Assembly: GCA_966210515.1 (NCBI GenBank)
Contig: CBIHLM010000010.1
Coordinates: 19,806 to 83,805 of the forward strand
Length of the DNA stretch: 64,000 bases
Direction: 5' to 3'
From: Paradesertivirga sp966210515
Lineage (GTDB): Bacteria; Bacteroidota; Bacteroidia; Sphingobacteriales; Sphingobacteriaceae
Position 1 is the stretch's first letter, and every line of letters begins with the position of its first letter. Positions 1-8,334 of the stretch are shown one piece after another. Made by a program: the position numbers and the translations under genes. The notes beneath the pieces were generated by a model. The model worked only from the letters and a program-made list of their open reading frames with translations, was not told the DNA's origin and did no database searches.

Positions 1-243
1 GTACGTACTTATAGCCGCTGGAAGTTCGATAGCCGTCACCGAATCCTTTTCACAACTATCCGGAACAGCGTTCACAATAAAAACCGCATCTGATGAGGTT
101 GTTGCTTCGGCAACTAAGATCGCCTGACTTTCTTGTGCGCCGTCAGCCTGTGGTTCTGGTGTTTCTTTGTCGCATGAGGTTAAGGAAAGAAGTCCCGCAA
201 CTGCGAAAAATGATAGTCCTTTTAAGAGTGTGTTTGTTTTCAT
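1..243 (-). CDS. lipoprotein, probable PepSY-like family (C-terminus outside window)
   Basis: Only the first 81 residues are inside the window. The start ATG (241-243) is followed by a lipoprotein signal: MKTN, a hydrophobic stretch, then LLSLTSC with the lipidated cysteine at residue 24, and a low-complexity acidic linker. The mature part contains DSCEKDSVTAIELPAAISTY (residues 62-81). The phrase LPAAIxxY resembles the opening strand of secreted PepSY-like proteins of Bacteroidetes, but too little is visible to be sure. It should be anchored to the outer or inner membrane facing the periplasm. A TATTTTTG promoter candidate lies about 117 bases upstream of the start. The lipoprotein call is firm; the family call is inference. 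Confidence 0.75.
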   Translation of the reverse strand, partial: MKTNTLLKGLSFFAVAGLLSLTSCDKETPEPQADGAQESQAILVAEATTSSDAVFIVNAVPDSCEKDSVTAIELPAAISTY

Positions 244-359
244 TTTGCTAAGATTTATTGTTTATAATTTATTAAGTGTCGTATTATGAATACGAAACTA
301 TCTTAGCAAGATGAAGACAAGATGAAGAAAAATAAATATTTGAAAAAAACTTAATCAGT

Positions 360-388
360 CAAAAATACGAGCATATTGCCATCATACA
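360..388 (-). promoter_or_regulatory. Bacteroidetes-type promoter for the lipoprotein gene
   Basis: On the minus strand TTG (388-386) is followed after 18 bases by TATTTTTG (367-360), matching the Bacteroidetes sigma consensus TTG-N17-23-TAnnTTTG. Transcription would start near 353 and give a leader of about 110 bases. The rest of the 244-577 gap shows no reading frame or stable hairpin. Confidence 0.5.
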
Positions 389-526
389 ATTGTCGGACCG
401 TCTACTTTCACATCTTCATATGTAAATAAAGTGGATTAAATTTTAAAGTGTGAAAATTAACTGGAGTTTGTAGCTTTTCTTAGCCTTTAAGTCAATAATG
501 TTTACTTAACATCCGCGATTTTAGCC

Positions 527-534
527 TATGTTTG
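527..534 (+). promoter_or_regulatory. -7 promoter element of polyprenyl synthase / TerC operon
   Basis: TATGTTTG is an exact TAnnTTTG match 43 bases before the ATG at 578. No clear -33 TTG is seen at the right spacing. Confidence 0.5.
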
Positions 535-577
535 CAGCATAAATTTTCATGTTAGAACACCTGAATTTGAATAATTC

Positions 578-1549
578 ATGTCAAAACTCGACGAAATAAA
601 GCGACCCATAGAAAAGGAACTGGATTTATTTGAGGATAAGTTTAAATCCTCCATGAAAAGTTCTGTTCCATTGCTTGACCGAATCACGCATTACATAATT
701 AAGCGTAAAGGCAAGCAGATAAGGCCGATGTTTGTTTTTTTTTCCGCCAGTCTTGCCGGAGGCATAACTGAAGCTACACATCGCGGTGCGGCTCTTGTTG
801 AATTATTGCACACAGCTACACTGGTACATGATGATGTGGTCGATAACTCATACGAACGTCGCGGATTCTTTTCGGTAAATGCTCTCTGGAAAAATAAGAT
901 AGCCGTATTAGTAGGAGATTTTCTTTTGTCGAAAGGATTATTGCTTTCTATCAATAATGATGATTTTCATCTGTTGAAAATTGTTTCCGAAGCAGTTAAG
1001 CAAATGAGCGAAGGGGAGCTTTTACAGATCGAAAAGGCACGTAAGCTAGATATTGACGAAGCCGTTTATTATGAAGTTATCCGGCAAAAAACCGCTTCTT
1101 TGATCGCTTCCTGTTGTGCTTGTGGTGCCGCTTCTGCCGGAGCGGATAGTACTACAGTTGAAAAGATGCGCCTGTTTGGAGAAAAGACTGGAATCGCGTT
1201 TCAGATAAAAGATGATTTGTTTGATTTCGGAACAGATGACGTTGGCAAACCTCTCGGCATCGACATCAAAGAAAAGAAAATTACACTTCCTCTAATATAT
1301 GCTTTAAGCAAATCTACTAAAGCTGAAAAACATAGAATAATTAACCTTGTTAAAAACTATAATGAGGATGCTCAGAAGGTTCAGGAGGTGATCCATTTTG
1401 TTAGAAACAGTGGGGGGCTAGCCTATGCAGAAATGCAAATGCACCGCTATCAGGATGAAGCTTTTGAAGTGTTAAGTACTTTTCCTGATCACGAAGCCAG
1501 AACAGCTTTAGAGCAACTTGTAAGATTTACTACCGAGCGTAAAAAATAA
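578..1549 (+). CDS. polyprenyl diphosphate synthase
   Basis: Trans-isoprenyl diphosphate synthase that condenses isopentenyl diphosphate onto an allylic diphosphate, making the polyprenyl chain used for quinones (or a shorter chain for carotenoids). The first aspartate-rich motif DDVVD is at residues 85-89, the second, KDDLFD, at 211-216, and GKQIRP (45-50) binds the diphosphate. The length of 323 residues is usual for bacterial octaprenyl/heptaprenyl synthases. The residues before the first motif are LVH, not two bulky aromatics, which fits a long-chain product; chain length cannot be fixed from this. The TerC gene follows after 3 bases, so they are probably cotranscribed. Confidence 0.9.
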   Translation: MSKLDEIKRPIEKELDLFEDKFKSSMKSSVPLLDRITHYIIKRKGKQIRPMFVFFSASLAGGITEATHRGAALVELLHTATLVHDDVVDNSYERRGFFSVNALWKNKIAVLVGDFLLSKGLLLSINNDDFHLLKIVSEAVKQMSEGELLQIEKARKLDIDEAVYYEVIRQKTASLIASCCACGAASAGADSTTVEKMRLFGEKTGIAFQIKDDLFDFGTDDVGKPLGIDIKEKKITLPLIYALSKSTKAEKHRIINLVKNYNEDAQKVQEVIHFVRNSGGLAYAEMQMHRYQDEAFEVLSTFPDHEARTALEQLVRFTTERKK

Positions 1550-1552
1550 TCT

Positions 1553-2605
1553 ATGTCAAACGAACTTGTGTTTTTTGGAGGATTTCTGATCTTCATTGTC
1601 TTGATGTTGTCTATTGATTTAGGACTATTCAATAAAAAAGATCATGTGGTAAGTTTGCGGGAAGCTGCAATAATGAGCTTTATCTGGGTTTCTTTTGCTA
1701 TTGGTTTTTATTTTCTCTTACTCACCGAAGGGAATCAGTTACATGGAATATCAGATTTCAGCCAGCTGCAGGCGCTGACTGAGGCACATAAACATGATAT
1801 AAAACTTGATCCTAACGACTTCCTCGGAAGCCTTCATCTTTACAATCAGAATCTTGCTATAGAGTATCTAACAGGGTATGTTATTGAATATGCTCTTTCA
1901 GTGGATAATATTTTTATTATGGTTCTTATTTTTAGTGCTTTTGGTGTAAATGAAAAGTACTATCACCGGGTTTTGTTTTGGGGGATTATTGGTGCGGTTG
2001 TAATGCGCTTTATGTTCATTTTTCTAGGTGCAACCCTAATTAATAAATTTGAGTGGATTTTGTATGTCTTTGGTGCTTTCCTGGTTTATACAGGCTTTAT
2101 GATGTTCTTACAACGTAATAAAGAAGAACAAATTGACCCGGAAAATCATAAAATTGTTAGACTAGCTTCACGGTTTTTTGCAATTCATCCCGAGTTCGTT
2201 GGTAATAAGTTTTTTATTCGTGTAAATGGTAAAAGGTTGGTTACCCCCTTATTTCTGGTTTTATTGATTGTAGAATTTACCGATTTGATTTTTGCTGTGG
2301 ACTCAATTCCGGCAATATTTGCTGTTACAAAAGACCCTTATATTGTGTTTTTTTCTAATATTTTCGCAATTTTAGGCTTGCGGTCAATGTTCTTTTTACT
2401 GGTTAATATCATCCATAAATTTCATTATTTGAAAGTCGGATTGTCGGTTCTCCTGGTGTTTATAGGAATAAAAATGCTTGCACACCACTGGCTGCAGGAA
2501 TGGGGATTTAGAACGTCACATTCTTTGCTTATTATCACGATGATATTGACGGTGAGTATTGTAGCGTCTTTGATATTTCCAAAAAAGAGAGTACATCATC
2601 ACTGA
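1553..2605 (+). CDS. TerC/Alx family integral membrane protein
   Basis: Inner-membrane protein of the TerC family (tellurium-resistance TerC, manganese exporter Alx). Characteristic motifs are EYALSVDNIFIMVL (residues 112-125) and EFTDLIFAVDSIPAIFAV (241-258); their acidic residues lie in membrane segments and are thought to bind metal. I count about nine hydrophobic segments, and the chain ends in a short basic and histidine tail (KKRVHHH). Residues 62-105 form a loop of roughly 45 residues between the second and third membrane segments. By family the likely role is Mn2+ or other metal export, perhaps loading secreted metalloenzymes; that is inference. It starts 3 bases after the polyprenyl synthase stop. 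Confidence 0.88.
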   Translation: MSNELVFFGGFLIFIVLMLSIDLGLFNKKDHVVSLREAAIMSFIWVSFAIGFYFLLLTEGNQLHGISDFSQLQALTEAHKHDIKLDPNDFLGSLHLYNQNLAIEYLTGYVIEYALSVDNIFIMVLIFSAFGVNEKYYHRVLFWGIIGAVVMRFMFIFLGATLINKFEWILYVFGAFLVYTGFMMFLQRNKEEQIDPENHKIVRLASRFFAIHPEFVGNKFFIRVNGKRLVTPLFLVLLIVEFTDLIFAVDSIPAIFAVTKDPYIVFFSNIFAILGLRSMFFLLVNIIHKFHYLKVGLSVLLVFIGIKMLAHHWLQEWGFRTSHSLLIITMILTVSIVASLIFPKKRVHHH

Positions 2606-2619
2606 GTTGCATATTGGTT

Positions 2620-4131
2620 TCAGGCTTTCATCATTTCCAAAATCTCATCCACATATTTTCTGTCGTTGGCTAATCTTGGAACCTTATGCTGGCCGCCTAA
2701 TTTCCCCCTATATTTTAACCAGTTATAAAACGTTCCTTCGGGCGCTATATGTACTGTTGGTCGGCGCAGTGCCATATCGTTGAATCTTTTGGCATCATAA
2801 TCGGAATTTATCTCTCTTAATGTATCATCAAGCGCATCAGTAAATCGCTGAATATCGCTCGGCTCCTGCTCAAATTCAATAATCCATTCATGGCCTCCGG
2901 CATCATTTCCCTGGAAATAAATAGGGCAGGCGGTATAATCCCGAATTATAGCATTTGTTTCTGCACATGCCTTAGCCAACGCTTTCTCTGCGTTATCTAC
3001 TATAACTTCTTCACCGAATGCATTGATAAAATGTTTAGTCCTGCCGGTAATTTGTATCCGATAAGGAGAAAGTGAGGTGAATTTTATTGTATCTCCGATC
3101 ATATATCGCCACAGACCACCGTTGGTCGAGATTATCAGAGCATAGTTTTTCCCTAATTCAACCTCGCTCAGTCCTAATGTCTTAGGGTTTTCCTCACCAA
3201 AGTGCTCCATGGGAAGAAACTCATAATAGATGCCATAATCAAGCATTAAAAGCATTTCCTCCGAGTTGGACTGATCCTGTATCCCGAAAAAACCTTCAGA
3301 AGCATTGTAAGTTTCGAGGTAGTACATTGAATCTGAAGGAATCAGTTTCTTGAACTGCTCTCTGTAAGGAGTGAAATTAACCGCCCCATGAACATATAGT
3401 TCCAGATTGGGCCAGATTTCCAAAAGATTCTGTTTTCCTGTAATTTCCATCAGGCGTTTCGCTAAAACAACTGTCCATGTAGGAACTCCAGCCATATTGG
3501 TTACATTCACACCAATAGTTGCCTGGGCAATTTTCTCTATCTTTTCTTCGTAGTTTTCAATGAGCGTTATAGAAAGTTCTGGTGTTCTGATATACTCTGC
3601 CCACATCGGCAGGTTTTTAAGCAAAACAGCAGAGAGGTCGCCGAAGGAAATATCACCGCTTTGTGTAACCTGGTGGCTTCCCCCTAAAGTCAAAGATTTT
3701 CCTGTAAATATTTGCGCATTTGGCCGGTTATTGCAATAAATAGACAGCATGTCTTTGCCGCCTTTAAAATGGCATTCTTCCAAGGATTCCTGGCTTACAG
3801 GAATAAACTTACTTCTGTCGTTTGTTGTGCCTGAAGATTTGGCGAACCATTTAATTTCAGTATTCCAAAGGATGTTCTGTTCACCCTTTAGCATACGTTC
3901 AATATAGGGTTTTAGCGACTCATAGTCCTGAATCGGTACGCGGCTTTTAAATTGCTCCTGGTTCCGAACCGAAGCATAGTCGTACTTCTTACCCCACTCT
4001 GTATCTTGGGCCTGGTTAATAAGATTACCAAAAAGTTCATCCTGCACTTCGTGTGGGTATTTGATGAACAATTCTATCTGGTGCATTCTTTTTTTAATGA
4101 ACCAGGTAGCAATGGAATTAACTATTGTCAT
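2620..4131 (-). CDS. GH3 auxin-responsive promoter family protein
   Basis: Member of the GH3 branch of the acyl-adenylate-forming superfamily; plant relatives join amino acids to carboxylic acids such as auxin or jasmonate using ATP. All three nucleotide motifs are present: SSGTT at residues 99-103, ETYNASEG at 273-280 and WRYMIGD at 341-347, plus the hinge-like GRTKHF at 363-368. At 503 residues it is slightly shorter than the plant enzymes (about 580-610). Catalytic machinery looks intact, but the bacterial substrates are unknown. It is last in the recJ-lptB-GH3 operon, and its start overlaps the lptB stop by 14 bases. An acyl-amino acid or envelope-lipid role is speculation from context. 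Confidence 0.88.
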   Translation of the reverse strand: MTIVNSIATWFIKKRMHQIELFIKYPHEVQDELFGNLINQAQDTEWGKKYDYASVRNQEQFKSRVPIQDYESLKPYIERMLKGEQNILWNTEIKWFAKSSGTTNDRSKFIPVSQESLEECHFKGGKDMLSIYCNNRPNAQIFTGKSLTLGGSHQVTQSGDISFGDLSAVLLKNLPMWAEYIRTPELSITLIENYEEKIEKIAQATIGVNVTNMAGVPTWTVVLAKRLMEITGKQNLLEIWPNLELYVHGAVNFTPYREQFKKLIPSDSMYYLETYNASEGFFGIQDQSNSEEMLLMLDYGIYYEFLPMEHFGEENPKTLGLSEVELGKNYALIISTNGGLWRYMIGDTIKFTSLSPYRIQITGRTKHFINAFGEEVIVDNAEKALAKACAETNAIIRDYTACPIYFQGNDAGGHEWIIEFEQEPSDIQRFTDALDDTLREINSDYDAKRFNDMALRRPTVHIAPEGTFYNWLKYRGKLGGQHKVPRLANDRKYVDEILEMMKA

Positions 4132-4882
4132 TAGGAGAGGAGGATTTGGTTAGTTTTTTTCTTCTAAGCTCAAAATGTTGACCCAGATAAAACTTACGGG
4201 CCATTTCGTTATTTGCAATTTCTTCCGGAGTTCCAGTTAACATGATTTTCCCTTCTGTCAGCAGATAAGCTCTATCGGTTATTGAAAGAGTTTCCTGAAC
4301 GTTGTGGTCAGTAATCAGGATTCCAATATTGCGATGTTTAAGCTTGGCAACAATACTTTGGATTTCTTCCACAGCTATCGGATCAACCCCTGCAAATGGT
4401 TCATCCAACAAAATGAAGTTCGGATTTGCTGCCAGAGCACGCGCAATTTCGGTTCTGCGGCGTTCACCCCCGGATAAAAGATCACCCCTGTTTTTTGCAA
4501 CTCTATGCAGGCTGAACTCCGTAAGAAGTTCTTCAAGTTTGTCTTTCTGTTCTTCTTTAGTGTATTTTCCCATCTCAAGTACAGCTCGGATGTTGTCTTC
4601 CACAGATAGTTTTCTGAATACTGACGCTTCCTGTGCCAGGTAGCCGATGCCTTTTTGAGCCCTGCGATACATCGGATCCTCAGTTATTTCTTCATCGTTA
4701 AGATAAACATGCCCTTCGTTCGGCCTGATCAGTCCCACGATCATGTAAAATGAAGTTGTCTTTCCTGCACCATTAGGACCTAAAAGGCCTACTATCTCAC
4801 CCTGTTCGACATGGAAAGAGACATTATTTACAACTGTGCGTTGCTTGTATTTTTTTACCAGATTTTCTGCTCTGAGTATCAT
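4118..4882 (-). CDS. lptB: LPS export ABC transporter ATP-binding protein LptB
   Basis: ATPase of the LptB2FGC complex that extracts lipopolysaccharide from the inner membrane and drives it toward the LptD/E translocon. Visible motifs are Walker A GPNGAGKT (35-42), the Q-loop YLAQEASVF (81-89), the signature LLSGGERRR (135-143), Walker B FILLDEP (156-162) and H-loop TDH (191-193). GYLAQEASVFRKLSVEDN (80-97) and LSGGERRRTEIARAL are typical of LptB rather than other ABC ATPases. There is a short extra tail after residue 240 (RRKKLTKSSSPNDNS). It lies 4 bases after recJ and overlaps the GH3 gene. Confidence 0.93.
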   Translation of the reverse strand: MILRAENLVKKYKQRTVVNNVSFHVEQGEIVGLLGPNGAGKTTSFYMIVGLIRPNEGHVYLNDEEITEDPMYRRAQKGIGYLAQEASVFRKLSVEDNIRAVLEMGKYTKEEQKDKLEELLTEFSLHRVAKNRGDLLSGGERRRTEIARALAANPNFILLDEPFAGVDPIAVEEIQSIVAKLKHRNIGILITDHNVQETLSITDRAYLLTEGKIMLTGTPEEIANNEMARKFYLGQHFELRRKKLTKSSSPNDNS

Positions 4883-4886
4883 TTTA

Positions 4887-6590
4887 TTATTCTAAGATGC
4901 TGCGGATTCCTTTAATATTTAACTGAACCGAGCGTTTATCTTTCCAAACATTTTCTTCAATGGTGTAACATACATCAAAGGGAATGCCTTTTTCTATCAA
5001 AGAAAGATGCTTGCCTAAGTTAAATCCAATACATTCAAAAACGGCTGATTTGTCCTGACCAATACTCATTTTTAAATGATTATTGCCAACTACTGTAGCT
5101 GATCCTTTTAAGTAAACGCCTTTACTTAAAAAAATGGGTGCAAGATTTAACGGTCCAAACGGTGCAAATTGATTTAAAATTCTGAATAACTTTCCGTCAA
5201 TGTCTTTTAGCTGTATCGTGGCATCGATGCTTATTTCCTGAATTAATAGTTCTTCAGGTATTGTTTGAGATACAACATCTTCAAATCTTTGTTGGAAGGC
5301 CGGAATATTTTCGGGCTTTATGGTCAGTCCTGCGGCATATTTGTGTCCGCCAAATTGTTCCAGTAAATCACTGCAAGCACTTAACGCTTCATATAAATCA
5401 AATCCTAAAACCGAACGCGCCGAGCCTGCTGCATGTCCGTTAGACTTTGTGAGCACAATAGTTGGCCTGTAATATTTCTCCGTGAGCCTTGAAGCAACGA
5501 TTCCGATCACTCCTTTATGCCAGCTTTCATCGTACACCACAGTAGTTTTACGATTTATTTGTGTGGGATCAGAGTCCAGCATCGCTAAAGCCTGCTCTGT
5601 AATCGAACTGTCGAATTCTTTACGTTCGGCATTCTTGATGTTTATTACCAGGCTTTGATTTTTCGCAGAAATATCATTGTCTGCAATGAGCAAGCTAACA
5701 GAGTGTTTAGCATCATCAATACGGCCTGCAGCATTTATTCTTGGGCCGATCATAAATACGACATCCGAAATAGTGTACTGTTTTCTTCCTGAAAGTTCTA
5801 TTAAGGCAGCCAGACCGTTACAAGGACTTTCATTTAATTTTTTTAAGCCAAACCATGCCAGTACACGATTTTCTCCGGTTATTGGCACAATATCCGATGC
5901 GATGCTTACTGCCACTAAATCAAGATAGCAGCAAATGTCTTCAAACGGGATATCATTTTTCTGTGCATACGCCTGAATTAGTTTAAACCCAATTCCGCAG
6001 CCGGATAGTTCTGTATAAGGATATTCGCAATCAGATCGTTTGGGGTCTAAAACCGCAACAGCATCTGGCAAAATACTCCCCGGAGTATGGTGATCGCAAA
6101 TAATAAAGTCAATATTTAAAGTATTAGCATAATCAATTTTATCAACCGATTTTATTCCACAGTCTAAGGCGATAATAAGGCTATACCCGTGCTCCGCAGC
6201 ATAGTCGATTCCCTGAAATGAAATTCCGTAACCTTCTTTATATCTGTCGGGGATGTAATAATCGAGGTTCTTATGGTACTTCCGGAAGAAGCTGTAAACC
6301 AATGCCACAGAAGTGGTGCCATCCACATCGTAATCTCCGTAAATTAAAATCTTTTCTTCTTGTTGGATTGCTTTTTCGATGCGAAGAATGGCTTTCTCCA
6401 TATCCTGCATCAGGAACGGATCGTGCAGATGACATAGGTCTGGCCTGAAAAAGCAGCGTGCATCTTCAAAAGTAGTTATACCCCTGCCTACCAATAGCGT
6501 CGCTAATACTTCACTAATCTGAAGCGATTGCATTAAATCCTGAATGGCTTTTGGGTTAGTTACTTCCTGCTCTGCCCACCTTTTTTGCAT
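4887..6590 (-). CDS. recJ: single-stranded-DNA-specific exonuclease RecJ
   Basis: 5'-3' single-strand exonuclease of recombination and mismatch repair. The DHH phosphoesterase core shows DYDVDGTTS (86-94), ALDCGIKS (141-148) and DHH (166-168), which bind the metal pair; the DHHA1 domain has GGHKYAAGLTI later in the chain, and an OB-fold region closes the protein. The 567-residue length is normal. It is the first gene of the recJ-lptB-GH3 operon; its start codon lies close to the divergent hydrolase gene at 6688. Confidence 0.95.
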   Translation of the reverse strand: MQKRWAEQEVTNPKAIQDLMQSLQISEVLATLLVGRGITTFEDARCFFRPDLCHLHDPFLMQDMEKAILRIEKAIQQEEKILIYGDYDVDGTTSVALVYSFFRKYHKNLDYYIPDRYKEGYGISFQGIDYAAEHGYSLIIALDCGIKSVDKIDYANTLNIDFIICDHHTPGSILPDAVAVLDPKRSDCEYPYTELSGCGIGFKLIQAYAQKNDIPFEDICCYLDLVAVSIASDIVPITGENRVLAWFGLKKLNESPCNGLAALIELSGRKQYTISDVVFMIGPRINAAGRIDDAKHSVSLLIADNDISAKNQSLVINIKNAERKEFDSSITEQALAMLDSDPTQINRKTTVVYDESWHKGVIGIVASRLTEKYYRPTIVLTKSNGHAAGSARSVLGFDLYEALSACSDLLEQFGGHKYAAGLTIKPENIPAFQQRFEDVVSQTIPEELLIQEISIDATIQLKDIDGKLFRILNQFAPFGPLNLAPIFLSKGVYLKGSATVVGNNHLKMSIGQDKSAVFECIGFNLGKHLSLIEKGIPFDVCYTIEENVWKDKRSVQLNIKGIRSILE

Positions 6591-6597
6591 ATCTTTG
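6590..6597 (+). promoter_or_regulatory. possible -7 promoter element for the MBL-fold hydrolase
   Basis: TATCTTTG matches TAnnTTTG and points toward the gene at 6688, giving a leader of about 84 bases. It overlaps the recJ start codon and has no well-placed -33 motif, so it could be chance. Confidence 0.3.
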
Positions 6598-6687
6598 TTA
6601 AGGTCTAACGGGTAAATATACTATATAAATAGAAATTTATGCCGTATCAGTTCGTAAGTTATTCATTGTCAATAATCAATTTTTTCT

Positions 6688-7458
6688 GTGAAAGTACACG
6701 CGTTATACGAAGGGTCTTATTCTGTAGATAGTTCTAAAAAGTTTTTGCCTTTCGATCCGGCAATTCATAATCCTAAAGATCGTCCCGCCTCCTTATTTGT
6801 TTATGTTCAACCTTTTTTACTCAAAACATCAACCGACTTAATAGTGTTTGATACGGGTTTGGGTTTTAAAAATGAGCAAGGCGAGTTAATTATTCACGAG
6901 AATATTAAAAAAGCCGGCTACGATTACCGGGACGTTACCTATTTGCTAATGTCGCATCTTCATTATGACCACTCTGGTGGTATGATTTATGAAAAAGACG
7001 GCAAGATGGAGCTTACATTTCCGAATGCTGAATATGTGATTCAAAGGGGTGAATGGGAAGCTGCGTTCAGTTCAAGTTCTAAATCCTATCATACCGAAAT
7101 ATTTGATGTGGTACAACGCAGCGGTAGTATTCATTTTGTTGAGGGAAATGGAAAATTACCAGGCGGAATTACCTACGAGTTAACCGGAGGACATTGTGAG
7201 TATCACCAGGTGTTTTTAGTAGAGGAGGGAGAAGAGAAAGTGTTTTTCGGCGCTGATATTTTGCCTGAACCGGAACAGCTGCTTAGAAAATTTAAAGCAA
7301 AATATGACTTTGACGGGGCACGGTCGATGGAGTTACGTGAGACCTATGGTAAGCTTGCTGTCGAAAACAACTGGACGTGCTTGTATTATCATGCTAAGAG
7401 TCAACCAATATCAAAAGTTGCCGAACAGGATGGAGGGTTTAAGATAATCTCGGTTTAA
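6688..7458 (+). CDS. MBL-fold metallo-hydrolase (lactonase-like)
   Basis: Metallo-beta-lactamase-fold hydrolase with a complete two-metal site: HLHYDH gives His90, His92, Asp94 and His95 in SHLHYDHSGG, His169 sits in TGGHCEYH, Asp190 in FFGADI, and His235 in YYHAKS. The order and spacing resemble AHL-lactonase/AttM-like enzymes, but the substrate cannot be told. No signal peptide, so cytoplasmic. Translation starts with GTG; there is no in-frame ATG before the conserved N-terminal strand. It is a single gene, divergent from recJ and ended by a hairpin shared with the convergent YceI gene. Confidence 0.85.
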   Translation: MKVHALYEGSYSVDSSKKFLPFDPAIHNPKDRPASLFVYVQPFLLKTSTDLIVFDTGLGFKNEQGELIIHENIKKAGYDYRDVTYLLMSHLHYDHSGGMIYEKDGKMELTFPNAEYVIQRGEWEAAFSSSSKSYHTEIFDVVQRSGSIHFVEGNGKLPGGITYELTGGHCEYHQVFLVEEGEEKVFFGADILPEPEQLLRKFKAKYDFDGARSMELRETYGKLAVENNWTCLYYHAKSQPISKVAEQDGGFKIISV

Positions 7459-7465
7459 AATAAAA

Positions 7466-7487
7466 AAACCGGAGCACGCTCCGGTTT
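7466..7487. terminator. bidirectional intrinsic terminator
   Basis: AAACCGGAGC (7466-7475) and GCTCCGGTTT (7478-7487) form a perfect stem with a tight loop between two convergent genes. On the minus strand it runs into a T-rich stretch, so it ends the YceI transcript best; it can also stop the hydrolase transcript. Confidence 0.85.
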
Positions 7488-7516
7488 CTCTCACAAAAAT
7501 AAAAACCAACATTTTT

Positions 7517-8107
7517 CTATTTCTTGGCTACAAGATTAATTGATAATTCAAATTCATCATCAATCGCTTTGTCGCCGATATCGCCAAAAAAGTTTTTTGA
7601 GCGATATTTAATGTCATACTTTGTGCGATCTACTTTTACTCCTTTAGCTACCGCAGCAACTGTGTTTTTTGCCCTTTTAACAGATGCAGGGAAGCTTATT
7701 TCATTCGTAATTCCCTTAATAGTCAAGTTACCGGTGATATTTACGCGGTCTGTTCCAGCCGGAGAAACCTTTGTGATTGCGAAAGTAGAAGCCGGGTTTT
7801 TAGCTACAGAAAAGAAATCATCGCCCTTCAAATGGTTTAAAAGATTCTGATTCGAATTTCCTTTTAGATCAGAAATTGCGATGGTGTTCATGTCAATTCC
7901 AAAACTTCCGCTTTTTAAATTTTTGCCAACAAAAGACAAGCTCCCGGATGCTAATTGAATAGTGCCGTTGTGGTTGCCTCCAACTTTGCCGGCAGTCCAC
8001 TCTATTGAAGACGCCTTGGTGTCTACCAAAAAGTTTTCCGGGGCTGCGGATTTAAACGAAAAGAATATTGCCGTAGCAGTTAAAATAGATAAGATCTTGA
8101 ATTTCAT
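7517..8107 (-). CDS. YceI family periplasmic protein
   Basis: YceI-like lipocalin-fold protein that is exported and probably binds a polyisoprenoid or another amphiphile; the exact role in Bacteroidetes is unknown. From ATG 8107 it has a signal peptide (MKFKILSILTATAIFFSF, cleavage near SAA) and the family pattern: FLVDTKASSIEWTAGK early, GSFGIDMNTI in the middle, DDFFSV, GNLTIKGITNEISFP and DDEFELSINL at the end. A start 7 codons upstream (8128) would put polar residues before the signal peptide and is less likely. The total is 196 residues. Confidence 0.88.
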   Translation of the reverse strand: MKFKILSILTATAIFFSFKSAAPENFLVDTKASSIEWTAGKVGGNHNGTIQLASGSLSFVGKNLKSGSFGIDMNTIAISDLKGNSNQNLLNHLKGDDFFSVAKNPASTFAITKVSPAGTDRVNITGNLTIKGITNEISFPASVKRAKNTVAAVAKGVKVDRTKYDIKYRSKNFFGDIGDKAIDDEFELSINLVAKK

Positions 8108-8125
8108 AAACTGATTATATAAATA

Positions 8126-8133
8126 CAAAAATA
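8126..8133 (-). promoter_or_regulatory. -7 promoter element of the YceI gene
   Basis: TATTTTTG on the minus strand (8133-8126), 18 bases before the ATG at 8107, fits TAnnTTTG and supports the shorter start. Confidence 0.45.
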
Positions 8134-8298
8134 ATCTATTTGCTTTAGATGTTTAAACGTGTATTAGAACTGGAGTGTCATTTCTTGGTTACACAAGTAA
8201 ATGAAAGGATGTGCAGAACGATTGATTTTTATTGAGGAATCGAGTCACGAGATTACTTTGGATCGTAAACGGTGGGTAAGGAGTGCCTGAATATGATA

Positions 8299-8331
8299 GA
8301 CCTCGCCCAGTTTACGTCCCTGGGCAAGGTC
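8299..8331 (-). terminator. hairpin after pruA
   Basis: GACCTCGCCCAG (8299-8310) and CTGGGCAAGGTC (8320-8331) form a 12-base-pair stem with a 9-base loop. The single mismatch on the plus strand becomes a G-U pair in minus-strand RNA, which fits a terminator directly behind the pruA stop, though no U-run follows. Confidence 0.5.
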
Positions 8332-8334
8332 GTC

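Noticed and set aside
4302..4643. 113-residue plus-strand frame across lptB
   Set aside because: It is the mirror of a highly conserved ATPase gene; serine/arginine-rich shadow composition.
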